Positions 16,754 through 24,242 of a stretch of 64,000 bases of DNA are shown one piece after another (positions within the stretch are counted from its first letter, which is position 1; each line of letters starts with the position of its first letter). The stretch lies in NCBI RefSeq assembly GCF_000342165.1, contig NZ_AMRV01000003.1, positions 124,001-188,000 of the forward strand, in the 5' to 3' direction. The notes beneath the pieces are model-generated. The model saw only the letters and a program-made list of their open reading frames with translations, did no database searches and was not told the DNA's origin. The stretch comes from Pacificimonas flava. Lineage in GTDB: Bacteria; Pseudomonadota; Alphaproteobacteria; Sphingomonadales; Sphingomonadaceae. The translations under genes were made by a program, and so were the position numbers.

Positions 16754-17862
16754 GCGACCAGCCCCCGGCGCTCCAACTCCACCGTGGCGGCGGGCACATG
16801 ATCCTCCGCATCCTGTGCGCCCACCCATTCGGCAAGCTCGGCCAGTCCCTCCCGAAAATCCTTGCCCGCCTCGAAGTTCAGCCTCTCCGCCGCCTTCGTG
16901 GTGTCGCAGAAGCAGTGGCGGATGTCGCCGGCCCGGCTTTTCCCGACAATTTGAGGCTCGAGGTCCTCACGTCCCATCGAGGCCGCGAGTTCGCGCGCGA
17001 TGTCCGCCACCGAGCGGCTGACACCGGAACCGATATTGAACGTCTCACCCGCCGCATCTGGCGCGACAAGGGCATCGGCGAAGGCACGGGCGACGTCGCC
17101 GACATGGACGAAATCGCGGCGCTGCTCTCCATCCTCGAACACCATGGGCGGCTGTCCGTTCAGAATGCGGGAGGCGAAGATGGCGAGGACGCCCGTATAG
17201 GGATTCGAGAGCGCCTGGCCGGGACCGTAGACATTGAAAAGGCGCAGGCAAACGCCCTCCATATCATACGCATCGGTCATGATATGGGTGAGACGCTCCT
17301 GCACGAACTTGTTGAGAGCGTAGACCGAGCTGAGGTTCGGCTGCTTGCGCTCCGGCGTCGGCAGCGGCGTCAGCGGGCGTCCGTCCGCCCCGATCGGCTC
17401 CCATCCCTGCCGCAGCGAGGCCTTGTTGCGGGCGGCGTCATGAACTTCCCGGCCGTTCGCATCCTCGTAAAGCCCTTCGCCGTAGATACTCATGGACGAT
17501 GCGGTGACGACGCGCCGCACGGGTTTTTGGCTAAGCTGCTCGAACAGGACGGCGGTGCCGACATCGTTGGTGTCGGTATAGCGCTCGACCTCGTACATCG
17601 ACTGCCCAACGCCCACTTCCGCCGCGAGATGGATGACGCTGTCGACGCCGTCCAATGCGCCCGCGACACTGTCGGCGTTCCGGACATCGCCCGGTACGAA
17701 CTCGGCGTCCGATGGAAAATCCGGAGTGAGATCACCGAGGCCGTGCACCTGCTCGATCAGACTATCGAGAACGCGAACCTGATGACCCCGATCAAGCAAT
17801 TCTCGTGTTACGGCGCGCCCGATGAACCCAGCGCCCCCTGTAACCAAAACTCGCTCTACCAT
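16750..17862 (-). CDS. NAD-dependent epimerase (dTDP-rhamnose 4-epimerase-like)
   Basis: A 370-residue extended SDR: 'MVERVLVTGGAGFIGRAVTR' Rossmann motif, 'TASSMSIYGEGLYED', catalytic 'SSVYALNKFVQERL' (Tyr-x3-Lys), 'RLFNVYGPGQALSNPYTGVL' and 'FEDGEQRRDFVHVGDVA'. The 'ALSNPYTGV' segment is typical of dTDP-L-rhamnose 4-epimerase-like enzymes. It is the first gene of the operon, so its ATG at 17862 faces the 190-nt divergent promoter region; a sigma-EcfG-like promoter lies about 107 nt upstream. Its stop overlaps the next gene as GTGA. Confidence 0.86.
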   Translation of the reverse strand: MVERVLVTGGAGFIGRAVTRELLDRGHQVRVLDSLIEQVHGLGDLTPDFPSDAEFVPGDVRNADSVAGALDGVDSVIHLAAEVGVGQSMYEVERYTDTNDVGTAVLFEQLSQKPVRRVVTASSMSIYGEGLYEDANGREVHDAARNKASLRQGWEPIGADGRPLTPLPTPERKQPNLSSVYALNKFVQERLTHIMTDAYDMEGVCLRLFNVYGPGQALSNPYTGVLAIFASRILNGQPPMVFEDGEQRRDFVHVGDVARAFADALVAPDAAGETFNIGSGVSRSVADIARELAASMGREDLEPQIVGKSRAGDIRHCFCDTTKAAERLNFEAGKDFREGLAELAEWVGAQDAEDHVPAATVELERRGLVA

Positions 17863-17968
17863 GACGTTCCTTATATTAGGTTATTAATCAACTTTGCCTC
17901 GGCGATGTATCATTTGTTAATTACAGCAAAACAACGGACCCTGAAGTGTTATCATCGATTGCCCATGA

Positions 17969-17993
17969 AACAATAGGACTGCAGGATTGTTCC
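17969..17993 (-). promoter_or_regulatory. Putative sigma-EcfG promoter for the glycosyltransferase operon
   Basis: Minus-strand GGAAC (17993-17989), a 16-nt spacer, then TGTT (17972-17969) match the alphaproteobacterial general stress promoter with one mismatch in the -10. It lies in the 17863-18054 divergent region, about 107 nt before the first epimerase ATG. The region is AT-rich compared with its surroundings. No matching element was seen for the divergent plus-strand operon. Confidence 0.45.
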
Positions 17994-18054
17994 TGCTGAA
18001 GCTGTTGTCAAAGGCTGTATTTTCAGAGAACGTCACGGATAAGGTCGGTATTTG

Positions 18055-18645
18055 GTGGAGGCAGAGATTTTTTTGATCAGGCATGCTCCGCACGGTGATC
18101 TCGGCACGACGCTGACCGGACGGGGCGATCCGGATCTGACCCAGGCGGGGCGGCAAAGCGCCGAGACGGCGCGGACGGGTCTGCCCGATGCATTCGCCGG
18201 CATCTTCACCAGCCCCCTGCCGCGTGCGCGGCAGACCGCAGCCATCCTTTTTCAGGACCAGCCCGTGGCCGTGGAGCGCGAAGAGGCGCTGAACGAGATC
18301 GATTTCGGCGCGTGGATGGGGCGCACGTTCGCCGAGTTGGATGCCGACCCCCGCTGGCAAAACTGGAACAGGGCGCGTTCGAGCGCCAAGGCCCCCGCGG
18401 GCGAGAGCATGGCAGCCGCACAGGCGAGAGCATCGGGTTTCGTGCGGGATGCCGCCAACCGCTTTCCCGGCGAGCAGATCGCCATGGTCAGCCACAGCGA
18501 CATTATTCGCGCGATCCTGTGCGATTTCCTGCGGCTGTCCCTCGACAGCATCCTCAACTTCGAGGTTGCCCCGCTGTCCCTCAGCCGCATCTCCGCCGGG
18601 CCGCATGGCGGCCGCGTCCTGTCCGTGAATGAAAGAATGGCATGA
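18055..18645 (+). CDS. Histidine phosphatase family protein
   Basis: A 196-residue phosphoglycerate-mutase-like phosphatase. The N-terminal 'IFLIRHAPHGDL' provides the phospho-acceptor His (RHG-type motif as RHA), 'SPLPRARQTAAIL' the phosphate-binding Arg, 'EIDFGAWMG' the acid loop and 'MVSHSDIIRAIL' the second His. These enzymes remove phosphate from small molecules or sugar phosphates. It is the first gene of the seven-gene plus-strand operon. GTG 18055 is preferred, with TTG 18052 directly before it as an alternative. Given the downstream inositol-3-phosphate synthase, dephosphorylation of an inositol-phosphate intermediate is a reasonable guess. Confidence 0.85.
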   Translation: MEAEIFLIRHAPHGDLGTTLTGRGDPDLTQAGRQSAETARTGLPDAFAGIFTSPLPRARQTAAILFQDQPVAVEREEALNEIDFGAWMGRTFAELDADPRWQNWNRARSSAKAPAGESMAAAQARASGFVRDAANRFPGEQIAMVSHSDIIRAILCDFLRLSLDSILNFEVAPLSLSRISAGPHGGRVLSVNERMA

Positions 18646-19445
18646 GTGAAGCTCGACACGACCCCGACAACCCGCTGGTACAGCGCATCGCCGACCTTGG
18701 GCCGTGGTTTCACAACCTGCGCCTTCCCTCAGGTGTGGAAACGGCGCCCGGACATTTCCTGGGCGACTATCCCCAGTCGAAGTTCGAGAGCTTCGCACAT
18801 GTGCTGCCCGACGATCTGGAGGGCTGCTCCGTCCTCGACATTGGCTGCAATGCAGGCTTCTACAGCTTCGAAATGAAGCGCCGGGGGGCGGGGCGGGTGC
18901 TCGGCATCGACAGCGATCCCCGCTATCTGGAGCAAGCGGGCTTCGCGGCTGCGGAACTGGGACACGCGGACTGCGAGTTCAGGCAGATGAGCGTCTGGCA
19001 GATCGCGGAGCTGGGTGAGCGCTTCGATCTCGTGATCTTCATGGGCGTTCTTTATCATCTGCGGCATCCGCTGCTGGCCCTGGACCTGATCCGCGAGCAT
19101 GTGGCGGGCGACAGGCTGCTGTTCCAGACCATGCAGCGGGGCAGCACGGATGTAATGGACGTGCCGGCCGATGCCCCCTTCCACGATCCGGCCACCGATC
19201 GTCCGCCGACCTATTTCGACGACGAGCGCTATCCGCGGCTGCATTTCATAGAGCGGGAATATGCGGGCGACTGGACGAACTGGTGGGCGCCCAACCGGGC
19301 CTGCAGCGAAGCGATGCTGCGCGCTGCAGGGTTTCGCATCGAGCAGCACCCGGAGGAAGAGGTCTACCTCTGCCGAATTGCCGACATCCCCTATGACGAG
19401 CGCGGCGAAGCGGCCGTCTACCCATCGAAGGAGCGAGCCGAATGA
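18642..19445 (+). CDS. Class I SAM-dependent methyltransferase
   Basis: A 267-residue methyltransferase. SAM-binding motif I is 'SVLDIGCNAGFYSFEMKRRG' (~residues 65-84), the acidic residue follows in 'RVLGIDSDPRYLEQA', and the later 'FDLVIFMGVLYHLRHPLLAL' resembles CmoB-like enzymes. By memory it corresponds to a methyltransferase family (TIGR04290-like) that recurs beside glycosyltransferase, inositol synthase and xylosidase genes in alphaproteobacteria; this should be checked. It overlaps both neighbours by 4 nt (ATGA). The methyl acceptor is unknown, presumably the glycoside built by this locus. Confidence 0.85.
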   Translation: MSEARHDPDNPLVQRIADLGPWFHNLRLPSGVETAPGHFLGDYPQSKFESFAHVLPDDLEGCSVLDIGCNAGFYSFEMKRRGAGRVLGIDSDPRYLEQAGFAAAELGHADCEFRQMSVWQIAELGERFDLVIFMGVLYHLRHPLLALDLIREHVAGDRLLFQTMQRGSTDVMDVPADAPFHDPATDRPPTYFDDERYPRLHFIEREYAGDWTNWWAPNRACSEAMLRAAGFRIEQHPEEEVYLCRIADIPYDERGEAAVYPSKERAE

Positions 19446-20374
19446 TCGAATCCGCGATGATCTGGAACGAACCCAACAACAAGTCCCACTGGGATCCGGA
19501 GATCGATCCGGACTGGTCGATCTATGCCGATACGGCGATCCGGGCCGGAAGGGCGATCAAGGCTGCCAATCCCGCCATCAAGCGTGTTCTGGGCGGCATG
19601 TCGCCGATCGATCCGCATTGGTTGAACCGGATGGCGGACTTCGGCGTCCTCGACCATGTCGACGTGATCGCCGTGCACGGCTTCCCGCTCGACTGGAACC
19701 TTTGGCCGATCGACGAATGGCCGGATCGCATCGCCGAAATTCAGGCCGTCGTGCCGGACAAGCCCCTGTGGGTGACGGAGGTCGGCGTCAGCTCCTTCGG
19801 CGCGGAGGAAGTGCAGGTGTTCGGCCTGGAACGCACGGCGGAACTGCTGCTGAACCGCGTGGAGCGCGCCTATTGGTACAGCCTGTTCGATCTGCCGCGC
19901 GCATGGGGCGCGACGACACGCCACCGCGAGGCGGAGGGATCGAGCTATTACCGCCATTTCTACATGGGCATGATCCGCGAGGACGGGACGCCGAAGCCGA
20001 CATTCGAGCGGTTTCGCGACTATGCCAGCCGCTTCGGTCTGATGCAGTGGTTTCATTTCGACGATCCGCGTCTGGACCGCGCCGCGGCGCTGCTGCGCGA
20101 ACTCGGCACCACACGCCTGCGCACGGGCATGTCCTGGGCGGACAGTTTCCGCCCCGATGCATCCGACTGGTTCGACAGGCAGGCAGAGGCACTGTCGCCG
20201 TTCGAGACGATGGTCACATTCTGCTTCACGCCCGATCATCTGGGGCTGCAACCGCACCATAGTAGCGCGGCGCGGGAACCGCAGGGTTTCGCCGATTTCT
20301 GCGGCTGGGCGATCGAGCGCTATGCACCCGCGGCGCTTGGCACCAGCGATGCACGGTCGGGGGCGGCAAGATGA
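19442..20374 (+). CDS. Beta-xylosidase-like glycoside hydrolase, apparently circularly permuted
   Basis: A 310-residue clan GH-A-like hydrolase. The acid/base motif 'IWNEPNN' stands at residues 7-13, with Glu10 as the likely proton donor, and 'LWVTEVGVSSFG' provides the probable nucleophile Glu113. In ordinary family members the NEP motif follows ~100-150 residues of barrel strands 1-3. Here those strands appear to come last: residues ~209-296, 'RLDRAAALLRELGTTRLRTG' then 'SWADSFRPDASDWFDRQ' and 'MVTFCFTPDHLGLQPHH', read like a normal barrel N-terminus. No signal peptide is present, so it acts in the cytoplasm. Both ends overlap neighbours by 4 nt. The substrate is unknown, perhaps a glycoside made by the operon. 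Confidence 0.78.
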   Translation: MIESAMIWNEPNNKSHWDPEIDPDWSIYADTAIRAGRAIKAANPAIKRVLGGMSPIDPHWLNRMADFGVLDHVDVIAVHGFPLDWNLWPIDEWPDRIAEIQAVVPDKPLWVTEVGVSSFGAEEVQVFGLERTAELLLNRVERAYWYSLFDLPRAWGATTRHREAEGSSYYRHFYMGMIREDGTPKPTFERFRDYASRFGLMQWFHFDDPRLDRAAALLRELGTTRLRTGMSWADSFRPDASDWFDRQAEALSPFETMVTFCFTPDHLGLQPHHSSAAREPQGFADFCGWAIERYAPAALGTSDARSGAAR

Positions 20375-21489
20375 CGGCAAGCAGCGATATTCGCGTGGCC
20401 ATCGTCGGCGTCGGCAACTGCGCCTCCTCCCTCGTCCAAGGCATCAGCTATTATCGATCCGGGGCGAACGACGCCGCGGGCCTGATGCATCTGGACCTTG
20501 GCGGATATGCGCCGAGTGACATCAATGTCGTCGCGGCCTGGGACATCGACAGCCGCAAGGTCGGACGCGACGTCGCGGACGCCATCTTTGCGCCGCCGAA
20601 CTGCACCACGCGCTTTTGCGAGACGGTGCGGCCGACGGGCGCGAAGGTGCGCATGGGCCGCCGTCTCGACGGCGTGGCGCCGCACATGGGCGACCATAGT
20701 CCAGAGCGGACGTTCCTGCCTGCCGACGAGCCGGAGCCGGAGCGCGAGGATGTCGTAGAGGTCCTGCGCGAGAGCGGGGCCGAGATCCTGCTGAACTACC
20801 TGCCGGTCGGATCGCAGAAGGCCACCGAGTTCTACACCGAATGCGCGCTCGAGGCGGGCGTGGCGCTGGTCAACAACATCCCCGTCTTCATAGCCAGTGA
20901 CGAGGGCTGGGCCGAGCGTTTTCGGCGCGCGGGATTGCCGGTGCTGGGCGACGATATCAAGGCGCAGCTTGGCGCAACCATCGTCCACCGCGCGCTGACC
21001 GACCTGTTTCGCGCCCGCGGCGTCAGCCTGGAGCGGACCTATCAGCTCAACACGGGCGGCAACACGGACTTCCTGAACATGCTGAACAGGTCGCGGCTCG
21101 CCTCAAAGAAGATCTCCAAGACGGAAGCCGTGCAGGCGGTTACCGGCACGCGCCTTCAGGACGACGACATCCACGTCGGACCATCGGATTATGTTGCCTG
21201 GCAGAATGACAACAAGGTGTGCTTCATCCGCATGGAAGGGGAGATGTTCGGAGGCGTCCCGATGAACCTGGAACTGCGCCTGTCGGTGGAGGACAGCCCC
21301 AATTCCGCGGGTGTGGCCATCGACATGATCCGCTGCGCGCGCCTGGCCCTCGACCGGGGGCTGTCCGGACCGATCGAGGCGCCATCCGCCTATTTCTGCA
21401 AGCACCCGCCGAAACAGATGCGCGACAGCGAGGCGCATGACGCGGTCGAGCGCTTCATCGCCAACGGCAGCGAGATTCCCAAATCATGA
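20371..21489 (+). CDS. ino1: Inositol-3-phosphate synthase
   Basis: A 372-residue enzyme of the actinobacterial/alphaproteobacterial-size class, which makes 1L-myo-inositol 1(3)-phosphate from glucose 6-phosphate with NAD. Signatures: 'VAIVGVGNCASSLVQGISYY' (NAD-binding), 'EILLNYLPVGSQKATEFYTE', 'NNIPVFIASDEGWAERFRRA', 'GDDIKAQLGATIVHRALTDL' (active-site Lys), 'TYQLNTGGNTDFLNMLNRSR' and 'NSAGVAIDMIRCARLALDRG'. It overlaps neighbours by 4 nt on both sides. Its presence beside glycosyltransferases and a phosphatase points to an inositol-containing glycoside; phosphatidylinositol synthesis is an alternative but no CDP-alcohol phosphatidyltransferase is here. Confidence 0.92.
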   Translation: MTASSDIRVAIVGVGNCASSLVQGISYYRSGANDAAGLMHLDLGGYAPSDINVVAAWDIDSRKVGRDVADAIFAPPNCTTRFCETVRPTGAKVRMGRRLDGVAPHMGDHSPERTFLPADEPEPEREDVVEVLRESGAEILLNYLPVGSQKATEFYTECALEAGVALVNNIPVFIASDEGWAERFRRAGLPVLGDDIKAQLGATIVHRALTDLFRARGVSLERTYQLNTGGNTDFLNMLNRSRLASKKISKTEAVQAVTGTRLQDDDIHVGPSDYVAWQNDNKVCFIRMEGEMFGGVPMNLELRLSVEDSPNSAGVAIDMIRCARLALDRGLSGPIEAPSAYFCKHPPKQMRDSEAHDAVERFIANGSEIPKS

Positions 21490-22445
21490 GGGCGGCAAGG
21501 ATGACCGCACCGGGGCGCATCGAGATCGTCGACGCGCCCTTGCCGGAGCCGGGGCCTGGTCAGGTCCGTATTCGCCTGCAGGGCTGCGGCGTCTGCGCGT
21601 CCAATCTGGGGCCATGGGCGGGACCGCCGTGGATGGAGTTCCCGACCGAGCCCGGCGCCATGGGTCATGAAGGCTGGGGTCTCGTCGACAAGATCGGTCC
21701 GTCGGTCAGCGGTATCGAGGCGGGAATGCGGGTGGCGACGCTTTCCGGCTCGAGCTTCGCCGAATATGATCTTGCAGCCGAGGATGAGGTGCTCCCCCTG
21801 CCGCAAGCGCTCAGCGACCAGCCGGTGCCCGGCGAACCGCTCGGCTGCGCGATGAACATCTTTCGCCGCAGCGACGTGCAGCCGGGCATGACTGTCGCCA
21901 TCGTGGGCATCGGTTTTCTGGGGGCGCTGCTGACGGGGCTCTGCAAGGACGCCGGCGCATCCGTGATCGCCATCTCGCGGCGGGACTTCTCGCTCGATCT
22001 CGCCCGCCGCTACGGCGCGGACCACGTCCTATCCCTGGGCCTTGGCCGAGCCGCCATCGGCGAAGCGGTGGGCAAACTGACGGATGGCGCGGGCTGCGCG
22101 CGCGTCATCGAGGCGGTCGGCATGCAGGATAGCCTCGACCTTTCGGGAGATCTCGTCGCGGAAGGCGGCAGGCTCGTCGTTGCGGGCTATCATCAGGACG
22201 GTCCGCGGCAGGTGAACATGCAGATGTGGAACTGGAAGGGCATCGATGTCGTCAACGCGCATGAACGGGACCCCGCCGTCCAGCGCCGCGGCGTGACGGA
22301 GGCCATTGCAGCCATGGAGAGCGGCCGGATCGATCCGGCCCCCCTCCTTACCCATCGATATGCGCTCGAACGGCTCGGCGATGCGCTCGATGGCGCGCGG
22401 GATCGCGCGGACGGTTTCGTGAAGGCTTGGGTGACGTTCGATTGA
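21486..22445 (+). CDS. Zinc-type medium-chain dehydrogenase
   Basis: A 319-residue medium-chain dehydrogenase. The N-terminal catalytic domain has 'LQGCGVCASNLGPWAG' (zinc-ligand Cys) and 'GAMGHEGWGLVDKIG' (GHE motif). The structural-zinc four-Cys loop is absent. The Rossmann domain begins 'VAIVGIGFLGALLTGLCKDA'. Such enzymes oxidise or reduce polyols and sugars with NAD(P). Coming directly after inositol-3-phosphate synthase and before a Gfo/Idh/MocA oxidoreductase, it may oxidise an inositol or sugar intermediate. Overlaps are 4 nt at both ends. Confidence 0.86.
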   Translation: MRAARMTAPGRIEIVDAPLPEPGPGQVRIRLQGCGVCASNLGPWAGPPWMEFPTEPGAMGHEGWGLVDKIGPSVSGIEAGMRVATLSGSSFAEYDLAAEDEVLPLPQALSDQPVPGEPLGCAMNIFRRSDVQPGMTVAIVGIGFLGALLTGLCKDAGASVIAISRRDFSLDLARRYGADHVLSLGLGRAAIGEAVGKLTDGAGCARVIEAVGMQDSLDLSGDLVAEGGRLVVAGYHQDGPRQVNMQMWNWKGIDVVNAHERDPAVQRRGVTEAIAAMESGRIDPAPLLTHRYALERLGDALDGARDRADGFVKAWVTFD

Positions 22446-23503
22446 GCGGAGGATCGCGCAAACCACGTATCGGCGCCCTGGGCACCGGTTGGATCGGCCG
22501 CGACCGGCTGCGGGCGGTGGCGGCGACCGGCCTTTGCGAGATCGTTGCGATCTGCGATCCGTGCGAGGACGCAGCGACGGAGACATTGGCGTCCCATCCG
22601 CTGGCCGAACGGCTGGACGATCTGCAGGCGATGCTTGGCTCGGATCTCGACGGGGTGATGATCGCGACACCGAGCGCACGTCACGCCGCCGAGGCCCTGC
22701 AGTGTCTGGAACGCGGCGTCGCGGTCTTTTGCCAGAAGCCGCTGGGGCGGGATGCCGAGGAGGTGCGGCGCGTACTGGACGCCGCCCGGCGCGCCGATCG
22801 CCTGCTGGGCGTCGATCATTCGTACCGACGCGCCCGCGCCTTCGAGGCCGCTGCGGAAAACGTCCGGTCGGGAGCGCTGGGAGATGTGCATGCGGCAGAA
22901 CTGGTCTTCCACAATGTCTATGGGCCGGGAAAACCCTGGTTCCTTGATCGCGCGCAGTCCGGTGGCGGCTGTCTGATCGACCTTGGCAGTCATCTCGTCG
23001 ACATGCTGTTCCACGTTCTTGGCCGTCGGGAGGTCGTGCAGATCGCAGCGCATCTGTCGGCGGCGGGACAGCCGTTGACGCCCGAAACGGAAGCGGTCGA
23101 GGATTTCGCGCTCGCGCAGATCGTTCTGCAGGGGGCGGTGGCCGCTCAGCTTGCCTGCTCCTGGCACAGCAATCTTGGCCAGGATGCGGTCATTCGCGCC
23201 ACCTTTCACGGCACCAAGGCATCGGTGACGGCGGAGAACGTCGGCGGCAGCTTCTATGACTTCCGCGCAGAGCAGTTCGACAGCACCCGCCGTGATCTGC
23301 TGTTCGAGGGGACGGACGACTGGGGCGGACGCATGGCCGTCGACTGGGCGCGCACCCTGGCGGCGGGGGCGGGATACGATACCGAAGCCGAGGATTTCGC
23401 CCGATCGGCGCGGCTGCTCGACGGGCTGTACGGGTGTCATATGTCCGCTTCGACGACCGGTTTGCCAGCCGGGGACGCGCGGCCCGCAGCCCTGGCGCGA
23501 TGA
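22442..23503 (+). CDS. Gfo/Idh/MocA-family oxidoreductase
   Basis: A 353-residue NAD(P)-dependent oxidoreductase: 'RIGALGTGWIGRDRLRAVAA' Rossmann start, 'VFCQKPLGRDAEEV' (the usual E-K-P is here Q-K-P, the catalytic Lys kept), then 'GGGCLIDLGSHLVDMLFHVL' with the typical D-x3-H. The family includes inositol dehydrogenases and nucleotide-sugar oxidases. TTG 22442 is chosen because TTGA overlaps the previous stop, like every other junction in this operon; a TTG 15 nt upstream is the alternative. A role in cyclitol redox chemistry is suggested by the ino1 context. Confidence 0.85.
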   Translation: MSGGSRKPRIGALGTGWIGRDRLRAVAATGLCEIVAICDPCEDAATETLASHPLAERLDDLQAMLGSDLDGVMIATPSARHAAEALQCLERGVAVFCQKPLGRDAEEVRRVLDAARRADRLLGVDHSYRRARAFEAAAENVRSGALGDVHAAELVFHNVYGPGKPWFLDRAQSGGGCLIDLGSHLVDMLFHVLGRREVVQIAAHLSAAGQPLTPETEAVEDFALAQIVLQGAVAAQLACSWHSNLGQDAVIRATFHGTKASVTAENVGGSFYDFRAEQFDSTRRDLLFEGTDDWGGRMAVDWARTLAAGAGYDTEAEDFARSARLLDGLYGCHMSASTTGLPAGDARPAALAR

Positions 23504-24036
23504 AGGCCGGTGTTCTGCCAGACACGGTCGAGCGCCTGCTTTTCATAGCCGGATCAAGCGCAGGTTTCTTCATCTTCATCGTGCTGCTGGTGCGGCTGAT
23601 GGGGAAGCGCACGACCAGCCAGATGAACAATTTCGACTGGATCATCATGATCACGGTCGGGTCGATTGTCGCATCGGGAATCCTGCTGCCGAATGTCAGC
23701 CTCGCAGGGGCGGCAGTTGCGATCCTCGTGCTCGCCGCGTGCCAGTGGCTGACCACGCATCTGGCTCTTCGAAGCCAGAGCTTTCGACGTGTTGTGCGGG
23801 CCGAGCCGCGCCTCCTGGTCAGGAACGGAATGTATCTGCGCGAGGCCATGCGGCAGGAGCGTGTCGCCTTGCCGGAGGTTGAGGCGAAGCTGAGAGAAGC
23901 CGGCCTCGTCGATGTATCCGAAGCCGGATGGGTCGTGCTGGAAACGAATGGAGCGATGTCGATCATTCCGCGGCATCAGCAGGGCGCCGCACGCAGCGGC
24001 ACCGTCCAGGAGTTTGGATCGGAACGATCGCGATGA
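23500..24036 (+). CDS. DUF421/YetF-family membrane protein
   Basis: A 178-residue protein with three predicted helices in the first ~90 residues ('GSSAGFFIFIVLLVRLMGKR', 'IIMITVGSIVASGILL', 'AAVAILVLAACQWLTTHLAL') and a cytoplasmic YetF domain ('RVVRAEPRLLVRNGMYLREA' then 'VVLETNGAMSIIPRH'). 'MGKRTTSQMNNFDW' is the family loop. ATG 23500 overlaps the preceding stop as ATGA, making it the last gene of the operon; the frame is open 66 nt further upstream. It is a clear homologue of the protein at 9700-10182. Confidence 0.88.
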   Translation: MKAGVLPDTVERLLFIAGSSAGFFIFIVLLVRLMGKRTTSQMNNFDWIIMITVGSIVASGILLPNVSLAGAAVAILVLAACQWLTTHLALRSQSFRRVVRAEPRLLVRNGMYLREAMRQERVALPEVEAKLREAGLVDVSEAGWVVLETNGAMSIIPRHQQGAARSGTVQEFGSERSR

Positions 24037-24163
24037 TCGGTCCAGCAGATCGAAAACCGGCGCCTGTCTCGGAAGCTTCGGCGGCAATAATAGGCGAACC
24101 GAAATATTGCCGATCAGTGGCGTCTGTATAGATATTAAAGCGGCAATTTTACTTTTTATAATA

Positions 24164-24182
24164 ACTTTGTATTCTACAAAGT
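24164..24182. promoter_or_regulatory. Palindromic operator candidate
   Basis: ACTTTGTA (24164-24171), TTC, TACAAAGT (24175-24182) form a perfect 8-3-8 inverted repeat in the AT-rich 24037-24242 region. It ends 4 nt before the -35 element of the sigma-EcfG-like promoter, a position suited to a regulator of that promoter. Identity of the binding protein is unknown. Confidence 0.4.
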
Positions 24183-24186
24183 AAAA

Positions 24187-24212
24187 GGAACCGCTGAACT
24201 TGGGTGCACGTT
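24187..24212 (+). promoter_or_regulatory. Sigma-EcfG (general stress) promoter
   Basis: GGAAC (24187-24191), a 17-nt spacer and CGTT (24209-24212) match the alphaproteobacterial general stress consensus exactly. It lies 31 nt before the ATG of the DUF4142 gene, and that family is a typical general-stress target. Confidence 0.75.
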
Positions 24213-24242
24213 CTTACTTCCGAACGCCTTCGGAGGTAGATC

